Notes under the pieces: model-generated
What the model was told of the DNA's origin: nothing
Databases searched by the model: none
What the model saw: the letters and a program-made list of their open reading frames with translations, nothing else
DNA from: Magnolia sinica
Taxonomy: Eukaryota > Streptophyta > Magnoliopsida > Magnoliales > Magnoliaceae
NCBI RefSeq assembly: GCF_029962835.1
Contig: NC_080575.1
Coordinates: 55,527,493 to 55,591,492 of the forward strand
Direction: 5' to 3'
Length of the DNA: 64,000 bases
Shown here: positions 44,059 to 55,594 of the stretch, piece by piece
How positions within the stretch are numbered: position 1 is the stretch's first letter
Layout of the letters: each line of letters opens with the position of its first letter
Translations under genes and position numbers: made by a program

Positions 44059-44331
44059 CGAAATTTCATCAATGGGTCATGCTGTGAGCTTGAATCTTAA
44101 TTTAGCAAGAACATTCCACAGGACCATCACGAGGTTCATACTGACAATACTTTTTTTTTTGCATCCAATAATGAAAATTTGGTGACTCTCTTATAGGCAA
44201 AGTAAAGTAAAAAACATAAATTAAAAAGCCCAACCAACCCATTTGGAAAGATCTCAGTTCCCTCTAAAGTGTTGTTTTCATCCCATCAAGAAGAACACAG
44301 AACCATAAAGAAAGAAAAAGAAATCCCAGAT

Positions 44332-45129
44332 ATGGGAAGGGCTCCTTGCTGTGACAAGGCAAATGTGAAAAAAGGGTCATGGTCTCCGGAAGAAGACTGC
44401 AAGCTCAAAGATTTCATTGAGAAACATGGCACAGGTGGGAATTGGATTGCTCTCCCTCACAAAGCTGGTCTGAAGAGATGTGGGAACAGTTGCAAATTGA
44501 GATGGTTTAACTATCTGAGGCCCAACATTAAACATGGAGAATTCACTGATGATGAAGATCGAATCATCCGCAACCTCTTTGCTACCATTGGAAGCAGGTG
44601 GTCCATCATACCTGCTCAGTTGCCAGGCATTACTAACAATGATATCAAGAACTACCGGAACACCAAGCTAAAGAAGAGATTGATTGGGACTCTTCCCTCT
44701 CAAAGAAAACCATAGCAGCAACCACCCTTCCCATCTCCTTATGAAGGTTTCTCACCCCTTTAAAAATCTCCCACAAGCCTTACAGGGATGCCTGCCCCAC
44801 CAGACCTTTTCAATGCTACCAGCTGCATCTTACAAACCCATGAGAGCTTTCCCATACATCACCACCACCACCACCATCATCCACACCATTCATATCAAAT
44901 GAAAGATGAAGCCTACATGCTTGGAGGGGAGAATAGCTGCAGCTCTTCTGATGGGAGCTGCAGCCAGATCAGCTATAGCAAGGAGAATGGTCTACAATAT
45001 GGTGGAGGTGTACAAATGGGGGTGAATGATAGCTATTTCTACGGTGGGTTGTATGAAACATTATTCATGACTTATTCTATAGCCGATCGTTCTAGTTTTG
45101 GGACAGGGCCTTATGGGCTTGCTGCTTGA
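44332..45129 (+). pseudogene. R2R3-MYB processed copy (subgroup 14, RAX/MYB36/MYB84-like), two nonsense codons
   Basis: Begins MGRAPCCDKANVKKGSWSPE and shows full R2 and R3 repeats (residues about 14-115). R2 tryptophans are present, but R3 has NYRNT where MYBs have NYWNT, and PGITNND for PGRTDND. R2 also has CGNSCKLRWF for the usual CGKSCRLRWL. The usual introns in R2 and R3 are both absent, so the copy appears to derive from mRNA. The frame stays open to 45129 (266 codons) apart from TAG at 44713-44715 and TAA at 44761-44763, both explainable as Gln codons hit by C-to-T change. The C-terminal part has an eight-His run and ends YGLAA. Family members control axillary meristems or the endodermal barrier; this copy is almost certainly not functional. 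Confidence 0.8.
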
Positions 45130-45431
45130 TATCTTCCCAAATCACTGCCCAAACCCAAAACCTGGATTCGGAGCCAGAGTCTGATCCATGCCCAGACCCA
45201 GAACCTGATCCAGAGCACTCAATCTGAAAAGAAAACCCAAAAAACAGAGGCCTTACTTATAACCACCCCAAGTGATGAAGGGAAGAGATAGAGATCAAAA
45301 CAAGAATCCAATTCCAAACTTTCTACCGTTCGTAACCATCCCAAGTGATGGATGAGATCATCATCTTAGGGAAAAAAAACTTGGATCTAGAGCATCTCAA
45401 TCTGAAAAAAAACATGGCTGGTGGTCGGGAT

Positions 45432-45434
<3 letters not shown>

Positions 45435-45489
<55 letters not shown>
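45435..45489. repeat. (GA)n microsatellite
   Basis: About 27 GA units in the right TIR. The matching left TIR position has only a short CT run, so the tract expanded after the TIRs diverged. Confidence 0.95.
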
Positions 45490-45491
<2 letters not shown>

Positions 45492-45748
45492 GGAGGCGAA
45501 CGTGGCTGGTGGTTGGGATCGAGGGAGAGAGAGGGCTACACGCGAGCATGGCTGGTGGTAAGGATTGAGGGAGAGAGAGGGCTGCACGGGGTGGCGGTTC
45601 CTGGTAGGGATTGACGGGGAGAGAGAGATGTCTGCATGGCTAGGGACGTTGCGGTAACCGGAACGATCGGTCTCTCTCCTTCAAATCCCGTCTCGAGGAT
45701 CTCCATAGATTTAAAATTGTGGCATCCGACGACCAGTAGTATGCCAAC

Positions 45749-45783
45749 GCTCGACCTTACGGAATGCTACCGTAAGGTCGAGC
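45749..45783. other. Subterminal hairpin, right TIR
   Basis: GCTCGACCTTACGG and CCGTAAGGTCGAGC form a perfect 14-bp stem around a 7-nt loop, 17 bp from the element end. Confidence 0.8.
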
Positions 45784-45953
45784 GTATAGTACCTTTTCCC
45801 TATATATATATATAATCTATCGAATTACTTTATGTCCTCAATTTTTGAGAAAACTCCCTGAATCTAAATCCTAATTTTTCAATTTTCAAAAATCCTTACC
45901 TTAAATTTCCCATTTTCCTCAACTCCCCTAAATTCACCAATCCAAAATCCCTA

Positions 45954-46318
45954 AGGGCCTATTTGGCTGGGGCGAATCCCATGGGATTAGGAGGGATGGG
46001 ATGGATTTTAAGGTAATGATAGTGGTGTCAGTGGATTGGTTTAAGATCCCTGGGATTGCTATATCCCGGTACAGATTCACTGGGTCTGTTTGGCACGCCC
46101 GGCATATACTAGGATTTTACTTGCCGATCCATCCAACCAAGGGAAGGGATCAATTTTAAGGTAATGATGGTGATGTCAGTGGATTGTTTTAAGATCCATG
46201 GGATTGCTTATATCCCGGGGCAAGTTCACTGGGTCTGTTTGGCCCGTCATGCATATCCTGGGGTATCGCAATCCCATCCCTCCTAATACCGTGGGATCGG
46301 TCCCGCCAAACGGGCCCT
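45954..46318. mobile_element. MITE, 365 bp, AGGGCCYRTTTGGC ends, with internal duplication
   Basis: The left end agggcctatttggctggg and right end ccgccaaacgggccct are inverted. The TIR extends through 'ggattaggagggatgggat'. Inside, a segment of about 120 bp ('aattttaaggtaatgatggt' to 'cactgggtctgtttggc') is present twice in direct order. It resembles hAT-type MITEs that begin with GGGCC.GTTTGG. No clear 8-bp duplication was identified. Confidence 0.7.
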
Positions 46319-48851
46319 AAAATTTCTAAACCTTGAAATCCAATTATCGAAATCCTAAAATCCTACCTAAATTTTCTAATTCCTGCAAAATTCCCAATTC
46401 ATCTTCAAATTTTTTTTTTTGGCACCAACAAGGTAATCAACAAAAAGAGATCTCATAAGTTTATGGAAGAGGTAAGAAATTTGGGAGAAGATCCCAAGCT
46501 TTGATCTAAAAAGACGGGAGAAAAATCACTGAAAGAGGGCTCAGAAGCCCCTTCTTAAAAGTTACCACTCTTTTAGGGTGATTAAAAAATAATAATAATC
46601 CGCTCTTGAGATATCCATAAGGATAACTCACATGAAAACCCTACTACGCAGGCACACCTATGGGCCCCAACGCACAAGGGGCGACTGTCCCAAAATTCCT
46701 TGGTGTGTGCCTGGAATGCTTTTGACAACACTGATTGAAATCAAGCATTTCGTAATGCAAAAGAATGGCATTATACATTATGGACCATGTTGTCATCATA
46801 GACTCATGATGAATTTTACATCTTACCTTAAATAATTATGAAATTATGCGTTCGTAACTATGGTTATTACTGAATGTTGGGGTTCATGCTCTGAAATTTT
46901 GCTGAAATGATTTAGCAATAACATTCACGAAATCAATTCGTTGCAAATAGTTGCAAGCTCATACTGAGGGACTGAATTACACACAGCCAGTTTGGTTTTT
47001 ATTTTATTTTATTTTATTTATTTATTTATTTATTTATTTTTGAGAAAAGAAAAGCAAAACAAAACCTAATACTGCTAATTAATGTGGTGCAGCACTCTAA
47101 CAAATACACTGATATTGGCAGCACTGCAAATTTATGCGGGTGAAGCTGTATGAAAAACCTATCTGATGCAACACAACATTAGGGCTTGTGCCACTTGAAC
47201 TGATGGAAGAGAATTCTCAGTATGTCTCAGCATAGCTTTGGTATTGTTTGGTTGCACCAACTATCATGATATTTTGCACCAAATTAGATAGATTAATCAA
47301 GAAATTTCATGACATTTGGTGCAACCAACTGCGCTCTTACCCAAAAAACCAAAAATAAAAAATAAAAATAGACATAAATTTTCTTTAAAAATAAATTTAA
47401 AATAAAAATAAAAATTCACAACTCTAAGGCCGTGTTTGGTAGATGCCAAAAAATGAGAAGATATCATTTTCATTAACAGTAGTTATGTATTAGAGATCTT
47501 GGTCTCTAGTACATAACGAGTTCATGTTAACAGTGATTATATCTTAGAGATCAAGATCTCCAATACATAATTACAATTAACTAAATGAGATCAACTCATT
47601 TTTAGGCATTTGCCAAACAGGGCCGAAGTTGTTACAACTTGGAAAATCAGCAATGATGATGAGACCCATCATGCTCATTTGCATATTGTTTCATTTTTTT
47701 TTTATCAACAGAAGCTAGGGCTATCCCAGCCAGCTTCAGGAATATGGAAGATAAGGTCAGTGCCCCACAGTCCTCTTTACCTTGACATATATAAACAGAC
47801 ATCATAATCTCCCGCGCAATAGAGTGGTCATCCATTCAGATGCATGAACAACTCTAATAAATAAATAAAACTTCTAAAGATTACATTTCGAATAGATTGT
47901 GCAAGTTTCCTTTCCACTTTCCAGCTAGGGAGCGTGGATTTGGAACCCCTTTAATTTGAAATCCTCGATTCAGAATTAACTTTAATCCAAAACTAGCTAT
48001 GCATAGTATACTTACAAGGGTTTGAATTTAATTACCAAATTAACTTTAATATCTCTAATTAGTGAACCTATATAATGTTTAACACAATGGTTGCAATAAG
48101 CCTACTGAAATATATACTTTGACCGAAAATGATGAAATTCCAAGTCTCGAATGGGCCACAAGCACAAGATCAAGTTCGAGTGACTAACAAACAATTTTTA
48201 ACCGTCAATTTACATGGACAATGTTTGGATGGTGCTAACTATCATATTAAAGTAATTATAGTGATGCATTGATAATCTAATTATTTTGGGATATTATTAG
48301 TGGGCCATGTGCCCAATAGATTAATAGTCTAGTGATACACATGTTATACATGCAACTCTTGGAAAGATTTTAAAATGTAATCCAAGCTTTCACTGTGGAT
48401 TTCAAACTCCCTGTTTGAGAGGATTTGAAACCCCCTCAAATCTCCCCAAATCCATGGTGCCAAACGACCCCTAATAGTTTCCTTCAGGATAGAAAGAGAG
48501 AGATCCCACAACCCAAGGTTCATATCACCATGATCCAGGCAAATGGACTGTCCGTTCATGCCAAAGCAAAAAAGCATTGTACCTGCTGTATGTAATGTTG
48601 GTTTTGATGTAATGACCTACCTGCAGATTCCAAGCTATTATGGTTTTGAACTAATTTATGGTACCCTCATACATTATATTAACCTGCAAGTGTAATCCAG
48701 AATATTGTAGCAGATTCTTCTTGCCATGGCCGCAGCCAGCCAATCAGATACAGAGAAACTATAATTGAATGAAGTATGGTGTAACATGATCAACTAGATG
48801 CTCGTATGTTTTATTAGTTGTAAAGAGTTTACAGGTAACTCACTTACAAGT
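46319..48851. other. Intergenic sequence with small inverted-repeat elements
   Basis: AT-rich DNA with a (TTTA)n tract near 47010-47040. A palindromic piece at 47248-47330 has ends gtttggttgcacc and ggtgcaaccaac. The segment 48296-48380 ('gggccatgtgcccaatagat', 'gatacacatgttatacatgc') resembles 3663-3760. No gene is supported. Confidence 0.45.
47428..47624. mobile_element. MITE, 197 bp, GGCC.TGTTTGG ends
   Basis: The left end ggccgtgtttggtagatgcc and right end ggcatttgccaaacagggcc are inverted. Inside is a second palindromic phrase, 'gtattagagatcttggtctc' with 'gagatcaagatctccaatac'. This structure is typical of short hAT-derived MITEs. Confidence 0.7.
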
Positions 48852-49290
48852 TGTTCACAACCCCAAGTGTAGGGTTGTGATGTAGTAATAACTTAGTGAG
48901 ACCAGGTTGAATCCATATGGACTAAACTTGTACGTATTCTGAAAATAACTAGAACTAGAATTAGAAGAAAAAGATTTAAATCTAAATTTGGAATAAAAGA
49001 GAGTAATTGTGAATAAAGTTGATTGAAACTTGTGAATTTAAAGGTGAGAACTATGGTGCCAAGGATCCACTTGTAGCTATCAGGATGCTACCTTGCTTAA
49101 TTCAAGGAACATAATTGGAATTGGCATCCCATCTTATCCAATTGGAAGATAAAGCAATTAAATTAAATATGAACTTTGATTGACCTAATTCTCAATGGAA
49201 GAGAATGATGGGGTTTTCCTCCTCAGTTCAGAGGAGAGGTAGTGCAGCCCATTGTAAAACGGATGTCTTAAATCTTGCTTCACCGCACTG

Positions 49291-49453
49291 CTCGACCGAT
49301 CGATTGGGCTGCTCGACCAGTCGAGGCTCACTCGACTCAAAGTCCAACAACGATATATTTTTAGAGTTCCATGTTGCTCGACCAGTCGAGGGGGCTGCTC
49401 GATCGGTCGAGGGTGCTGTTTAACCAGTCGAGGCCCTGGCTCGACTAGTCGAG
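49291..49453. repeat. Array of CTCGACCGGTCGAG-type palindromes in U3
   Basis: Six to seven copies of a 14-bp near-palindrome (ctcgaccgatcgat, ctcgaccagtcgag, ctcgatcggtcgag and variants) lie just upstream of the TATA box. The array is conserved at 54137-54305 and 55296-55465 in the other LTR copies. Confidence 0.85.
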
Positions 49454-49540
49454 GGTTATGCAGCCCACGCACGGACTGCGTAAATTTGAGGAGGTTTTCG
49501 GAATTTTTCAAAGGAGGTGCATAAGTAGAGTTTCCTAAAC

Positions 49541-49549
49541 TATAAATAG
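49541..49549 (+). promoter_or_regulatory. LTR TATA box
   Basis: TATAAATAG, about 90 bp after the palindrome array. It is identical in the partial LTR (54392-54400) and the 3' LTR (55550-55558). Confidence 0.65.
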
Positions 49550-50040
49550 GAGTCCCTTAGGGTTATTTGGGGGCATGCTAAGGCTTCCTAAAGTAATTCA
49601 ATTAAGGCGTTTTCACGTCCAAGGTGAGAGAGAGAGAAAAAAAGAGGAAGAGAGAGAGAGAGAGGAAGCTTGTGGAAGGGACGATTCTATTCGTAGAGGT
49701 GATCTACTGCGCAGTCGATGTCTCAGTGCTTCTACGTCCTCTTGATTGGTGAGATCTCTCCATTTTCATTATTCTCTTATTGTTCATCCACTCCTACGTG
49801 AGTGAAGAAGGTTTGATCCAAGCGGTGTATACTTATGATCGGTTGCAACGTTCTACTTTATAGTGAATTGTTACTCTGGACTAGGTCCCGTGGTTTTTAC
49901 CTCTTCAAGGGTTTTCCACGTAAAATCTCTTGTGTCGTGTGGTTTGTGCTTTGATTTATTTCATTGCTTTATATTATCCCATAATTCTAGTGTTTTGGGA
50001 GGCAATATCCCAAGGTTTTTTGTGTAACGCTTCTAACCAA

Positions 50041-50053
50041 GTGTTATCAGAGA
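50041..50053 (+). other. Primer-binding site, initiator tRNA-Met type
   Basis: gtgttatcagaga resembles TGGTATCAGAG, the usual plant Copia primer site, and sits directly after the 5' LTR. One or two bases have changed. Confidence 0.65.
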
Positions 50054-50092
50054 GTTTAGGTTGGTTGAACGGAGTGGGATTAATTCTGAATT

Positions 50093-53000
50093 ATGGAAGG
50101 TGGTTCATCAAGGATGATCAGTCTCAATGGTTCTAATTGGACCATATGGAAGGCTAAGATGGAGGACTTGCTTTATTGCAAAGACTTGTATGCTTCAAGT
50201 CTAGGCATATCAGCAAAGACAAAGGATATGTTAGATGATGATTGGATGAAGTTGGACTGGAAGGCGGTGGGGTTTATTAGACAATGGCTGGACGATTCCG
50301 TATTCCACCACGTGTCTAAGGAGACCTCAACCGCTAGCCTATGGCTGAAATTGCAAGGGTTGTATGAGAGGAAGATAGCTGACAATAAGATTTTTTTGAT
50401 AAGACGACTTGTGAATCTCAAGTTCAAAGATGGTGGTTCTGTGGCTGAGCACATGAATGAGGTTAGTAACATATTGAACCAGCTCTCCACTATGAAGATG
50501 GTCTTGGACGATGAACTATAGGCTTTGCTATTGTCTAGCTCATTGCATGATAGTTGGGAGACATTGGTGGGGTCTCTGAGTAACTCCGCACCAGATGGAA
50601 AGGTGTCCATGGAACAGGTAACTAGTTGTCTCTTCAATGAGGAGATAAGGAGGAAGTCTCAGGGTTCTACTCAACAAGAGGCCCTTGTGACACAAGATCA
50701 GGGGAGAGGAAAAAACAAAAAGGGCGGGAAGGCCCGAGATAAATCAATAGGCAAGTCGAGTATCAGGAAGGATGTTGAATACTGGAATTGTGGTAAGAAG
50801 GGCCACTACAAGCATGAATGCCATAAGAAGAATAATGATAAGAAAGGAAAAGGAAAGGAGAAGGAAGATGAATCAGACTCCACTGCGGTCGCTTTAGATG
50901 GTGACATTGTAGTTATTCTTTCGATAGATCATGATGTTTATCTTATGGCTATGAGTCAGGACGCTGACTGGGTGTAGACTCAGGAGCCTTGTTTCATGTT
51001 ACTCCACGTAGGGATTTCTTCACAAGCTACAAGTCAAGTGACTTTGGGGCCGTGAAGATGGGAAATTCTGGCATATCGAAGATCGTAGGGGTCAGTGATA
51101 TTTGTGTGAAGACCGATGTTGGTTGCACATTGGTTCTCAGGGATGTGAGGCACATTCCAGACCTTCACCTCAACTTGATGTCGACGGGAAGGTTGGATGA
51201 TGATGGCTATGAAAGCCGATTTGTTGGTGGGCGATGGAAGCTCATCAAAGGATCGTAGCTAGAGGGAAAAAATGTTTCACCCTTTACAAGGTAAGTGTCA
51301 GTGTGTGCAAGGGTAGGTTAAACACAATGGAAGATTCAGCTACTAACATGTGGCACAAGCGTCTAGGCCACATAGTGAAAAAGGGCTTCAGCCTCTAGCA
51401 AAGAAGTGGCTCCTTCCAGAAGTGAAAGGTATACTTCTCAAAACTTGTATTAACTGTTTATCAGGGAAATAACATAGAGTTTTATTTGTTAAATCTGCTT
51501 CCCATGTTAGTAAAATACATGCATTAGATTTGGTTTATTCTGATGTTTGTGGTCCTATGAGGATAAAAAACTTTAGGTGAGGCATTGTATTTTGTCACTT
51601 TTATATATGATGCATCTAGGAGGGTTTGGGTTTATGCTTTGAAATCTAAGGACAAGGTCTTTGATGTGTTTAAAATGTTTCGTACTATGGTCGAGAGAGA
51701 GACATGTAGATCATTAAAGTGCATCCGCATTGACAATGGTGGTGAATACATTGGTGACTTCTATGAGTATTGTAAGTCTCTGGGTATATGGTATGAACAG
51801 ATGGTTCCCAAGACCCCCAGCATAATGGTGTGGCTGAGCGAATGAATCGCACCATTGTAGAGAGAATCAGATGCATGTTATCCCATGCAAAGTTGCCCAA
51901 GATGTTCTGGGGAGAAGCAATGCACATGGAAGTGCATTTGATAAATAAGTCTCCACCAGTCCCGTTGAATGGAGAAGTACCTGAGAAGGTGTGAACTAGA
52001 CAAGATCCATCGTACAGTCATCTTAGGATATTTGGATGCAGGGCATCCATTCACGTACCAAAGGACGAGAGGTCTAAGCTTGATACGCAGATCAGACAAT
52101 GTGTGTTCTTGGGGTACGGTGATGAAAAGTTCGGCTACATATTATGGGATTCGACCGAGAAGAAGCTTATTATTAGCAGAGATGTGGCATTCTTTGAAGA
52201 TCAATGTATAGAAGACATTTGTAAGCCAGAGAAGACCCAACCTAGTTTAGGTGAGCTAGATAACATGAATCCGGTTACTCCTCCTGTGGTGCCTGATGAC
52301 GGGGGAGTACAACAAGGTGCAGAGGATGAGGGAGTTCATACAAAAGATGAACTGGGGGAGCAGTCCCCACTTGATCCACCTGTTGAGCCACAAGTGAAGA
52401 GGACATCTAGGGACAGACACCCATCCAAGAAGTACTCGTTGTATGAGTACATTATCCTCACTGATGGGGAGAGCCAGAAGATTATTCTGAGGCCCTAACC
52501 GACGAGTATAAGAGAGAGTGGTTGAAAGCTATGCAAGAGGAGATGAAATCCTTGCATAAGAACTACACCTATGATATGGTGAAATTACCTAAGGGCAAGA
52601 AAGCTCTGAGCAACAAATGGGTATTTAAAAAAAAAGAATGAGCAGAAGAATTTACAAATGAGGTTCAAAGCCAGACTTGTGGTGAAAGGGTTTGGTCAGA
52701 TGAAAGGTATAGACTTCGAGGAGATATTCTCATCATTGGTGAAGATGACATCCATATGAGTGTTACTTGGGTTGGCGGCTAGCATGGATATGGAAATAGA
52801 GCAGTTAGATGTTAAAACTGTCTTTCTCCATGGTGACCTGGAAGAAGAGATCTATATACACTAACCAGAGGGGTTCGAAGTCAAGGGTAAAAAGTATATG
52901 GTGTACAGGCTTAGGAAGAGCTTGTATGGGCTAAAATAAGCTCCAAGGCAATGGTACAAGAAGTTCAACTCGTTATGTTAAAGCATGGATATGACAGAAT

Positions 53001-53910
53001 GAAGTCGGGCAACTGTGTGTTCACGCGTTTAGTTCTTAGATAGTGATTTCTTACTTCTGCTGTTATACGTTGATGACATGCTCATCATGGGTAAGGACAT
53101 CAAGAAGATTGACAGGCTAAAATAAGAGTTGGGCAAGTAGTTTACAATGAAAGACTCGGGCCCGGCTAAACATATCTTAGGAATGGAGATAACCCATGAT
53201 AGAAGCAGCAGAAAGCGTTGGTTGTTACAAGAGCGGTATATTGAGAAAGTCCTAGAGTGGTTCAATATGAATGCAGTGAAGCCAGACAGTACTCTACTGA
53301 ATGGTCACTTTAAATTGAGCGACAAGCAGTGTCCAAAGATGAAGGTAGAGGTGGATGAGATGAGGAAGATACCCTACGCGTCAGTGGTAGGAAGTTTGAT
53401 GTATGCTACGGTGTGTACGCGCTTAAACATAGCATATGTGGTTGGTGTTGTCAACCGGTATCTTGTCAATCCTGGCAAAGAACATTAGGCAGCAGTGAAA
53501 TGAATACTACAGTATCTAAGAGGCTCATCCAGGTTGAGCTTATACTATGGTGACGGAAAACCTGTGTTAGAAGGCTACACAGATGCAGATATGGAGGTGA
53601 CATAGACTCCAGGAAGTCTACATCAGGGTTCATGTTCACTTTTACAGGGGAGCGGTCTCTTGGCAGAGTAAGCTACAGAAGGTCGTAGCATTGTCGACGA
53701 TAGAGACCGAGTACATTGCGGTCACAGAGGCATGCAAACAGATGCTTTAGATGAAGAGGTTCCTACAGGAACTTAGCATGAAGCAAGAGAAGTACGTGGT
53801 CTATTGCAATAGTCAAAGTGCTATACACTTGAGCAAGAATCCAAGTCAGCACTCCAAGTCAAAGCACATAAAGATTCAGTATCACTGGATCAGGGATACT
53901 TTGAAATAGA
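50093..53910 (+). pseudogene. Copia gag-pol polyprotein, disrupted
   Basis: Gag starts MEGGSSRMISLNGSNWTIWK. The CCHC knuckle is damaged (YWNCGKKGHYKHEC, first Cys replaced by Tyr). Next come a protease region with DSGALFHVTP, an integrase core with YALKSKDKVFDVFK and RIDNGGEY, reverse transcriptase with LDVKTVFLHGDLEEEIY and YVDDM (about 53069), and RNase H with IETEYIAVTEACK and QYHWIRDTLK. Stops at 50519, 52862, 52937, 53123, 53138 and 53486 replace expected Gln or Trp codons. Frameshifts are also present. Confidence 0.9.
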
Positions 53911-54056
53911 AGGTGTTACAACTTGAGAAGGTCCACACAGATGATAATGGGTCAAACATGATGACCAAGGCATTGCTCAAGGGCAAGTTTAAAGTCTGTA
54001 CAAACCTAGCTAGCTTGAAAAAGGTGAATTCCTCCTACGTTGAAAAGGGTGAGATT

Positions 54057-54437
54057 TGATGGGGTTTCCTCCTCAGTTCAGAGGAGAGGTAGTGCAGCCT
54101 ATTATAAAACAGATGTCTTAAATCTTATTTCACCGCGTTGCTCGACCGGTCGAGTGGGCTACTCGACTGATCGAGGGGGGCTGCTCGACCAGTCGAGGCT
54201 CACTCGACCCGAAGTCTAGTGGCGATATATTTTTGGAGTTCCATGTTGATCAACCAGTCAAGGGGGTTGCTCGACCGGTCGAGGGTGCCCTTCTATCAGT
54301 CGAGGGTTACACAGCTCACGCGCGGACTGCATAAATTTGAGGCAGTTTCTGGAATTTTTCAAAGGAGGTGCGTAAGTGAAGTTTCCTAAACTATAAATAG
54401 GGATCCCCTAGGGATATTCAGGGGCATGCTAAGGCTT
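54057..54437 (+). repeat. Partial internal LTR copy of the Copia element
   Basis: Starts TGATGGGG after a purine-rich 'gaaaagggtgagatt' tract and matches the first ~380 bp of the 3' LTR, including the palindrome array and TATA box. It then breaks off at 'gctaaggctt' and jumps back into pol sequence. Confidence 0.85.
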
Positions 54438-54442
54438 GCAGT

Positions 54443-55594
54443 CAGTACTCTACTAAATGGTCACTTTAAATTGAGTGACAAGTAGTGTCCAAAGACGAAG
54501 GTAGAGGTGGATGAGATAAGGAAGATACCCTACGCATCAGTGGTATGAAGTTTGTTGTATGCTATGGTGTGTACATGCTTAGACATGGCATATATGGTTG
54601 GTGTTGTCAGCCGGTATCTTATCAATCTTGGCAAAGAACATTGGGCATTAGTGAAATGAATACTGCAGTATCTAAGAGGCTCATCCAGGTTGAGCCTATA
54701 CTATGGTGACGGAAAACCTGTGTTAGAAGGCTACACAGATGTAGATATGACAGGTGACATAGACTCTAGGAAGTCTACATCAAGATTCATGTTCACTTTT
54801 ACAGGGGAGCGGTCTCTTGGCAGAGTAAGCTATAGAAAGTCGTAGCATTGTCGACGACAGAGGCCGAGTACATTGCGGTCACAGAGGCATGTAAACAGAT
54901 GCTTTGGATGAAGAGGTTCCTACAGGAACTTAGCATGAAGCGGGATAAGTACGTGGTCTATTGCGATAGTCAAAGTGCTATACACTTGAGCAAGAATCCA
55001 AGTCAGCACTCCAAGTCAAAGCACATAGAGATTCAGTATCACTGGATCAGGGATACTTTGAAATAGAAGGTGTTGCAACTTGAGAAGGTCCACACAGATG
55101 ATAATGGGTCAAACATGATGACCAAGGCATTGCTCAAGGGCAAGTTTAAAGTTTGTACAAACCTAGCTGACTTGAAGAAGGTGAATTCCTCCTAAGTCGG
55201 AAAGGGAGAGATTTGATGGGGTTTTCCTCCTCAGTTCAGAGGAGAGGTAGTGCAGCCTATTATAAAACAGATGTCTTAAATCTTATTTCACCGCGTTGCT
55301 TGACTGGTCGAGTGGGCTACTCGACTGATCGAGGGGGGCTGCTCGACCAGTCGAGGCTCACTCGACTCGAAGTCTAGCGGCGATATATTTTTGGAGTTTC
55401 GTGTTGTTCGACCAGTCGAGGGGATTGCTCGACCGGTCGAGGGTGCCCTTTGACCAGTCGAGGGTTATGCAGCTCACGCATGGACTGCGTAAATTTGAGG
55501 TAGTTTCTGGAATTTTTCAAAGGAGGTGCATAAGTGAAGTTTCCTAAACTATAAATAGGGTCCCCTAGGGCTATTTAGGGGCATGCTAAGGCTT
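54443..55594 (+). repeat. Second copy of a 1.15-kb tandem duplication (pol 3' end plus partial LTR)
   Basis: Corresponds to 53287-54437, starting 'cagtactctactaaatggtc' in both with few changes. It includes a longer open RNase H frame at 54848-55066 (TTEAEYIAVTEACKQ, YCDSQSAIHLSKN). The 5-nt junction 'gcagt' sits between the copies. Confidence 0.85.

Larger units (their letters stand above)
39115..45800. mobile_element. Long-TIR element, 6.7 kb, Pack-MULE-like, carrying gene fragments
   Basis: The first 29 bases (GGGAAAAGGTACTATACGCT, then CGACCTTAC) are the exact reverse complement of the last 29. Inverted similarity continues for about 0.5 kb (39115-39602 against 45274-45800). The flanks are TATATATAT on both sides (39106-39114 and 45801-45809), consistent with a 9-bp target duplication, though the TA repeat makes this weak evidence alone. 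Long TIRs plus a 9-bp duplication are typical of Mutator-like elements. No transposase is visible, but a CDPK exon and an intronless MYB copy are. Those are gene pieces, as in Pack-MULEs. All recognised fragments read on the plus strand. Confidence 0.8.
45274..45800 (-). repeat. Right terminal inverted repeat
   Basis: Inverted counterpart of 39115-39602. It carries an expanded GA run (45435-45489) and the 14-bp-stem hairpin at 45749-45783, and ends ...ACCTTTTCCC before TA repeats. Confidence 0.85.
49206..50039 (+). repeat. 5' LTR of the Copia element
   Basis: Matches 55214-56056 along its length. Contains a palindrome array in U3, TATA box TATAAATAG at 49541-49549 and a GA-rich leader. The 3' terminus is mutated (about TAACCA instead of TCAACA). 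Confidence 0.88.

Noticed and set aside
44332..44715. Functional R2R3-MYB gene
   Set aside because: Intronless, premature stops, R3 Trp replaced by Arg, and located inside a transposable element.
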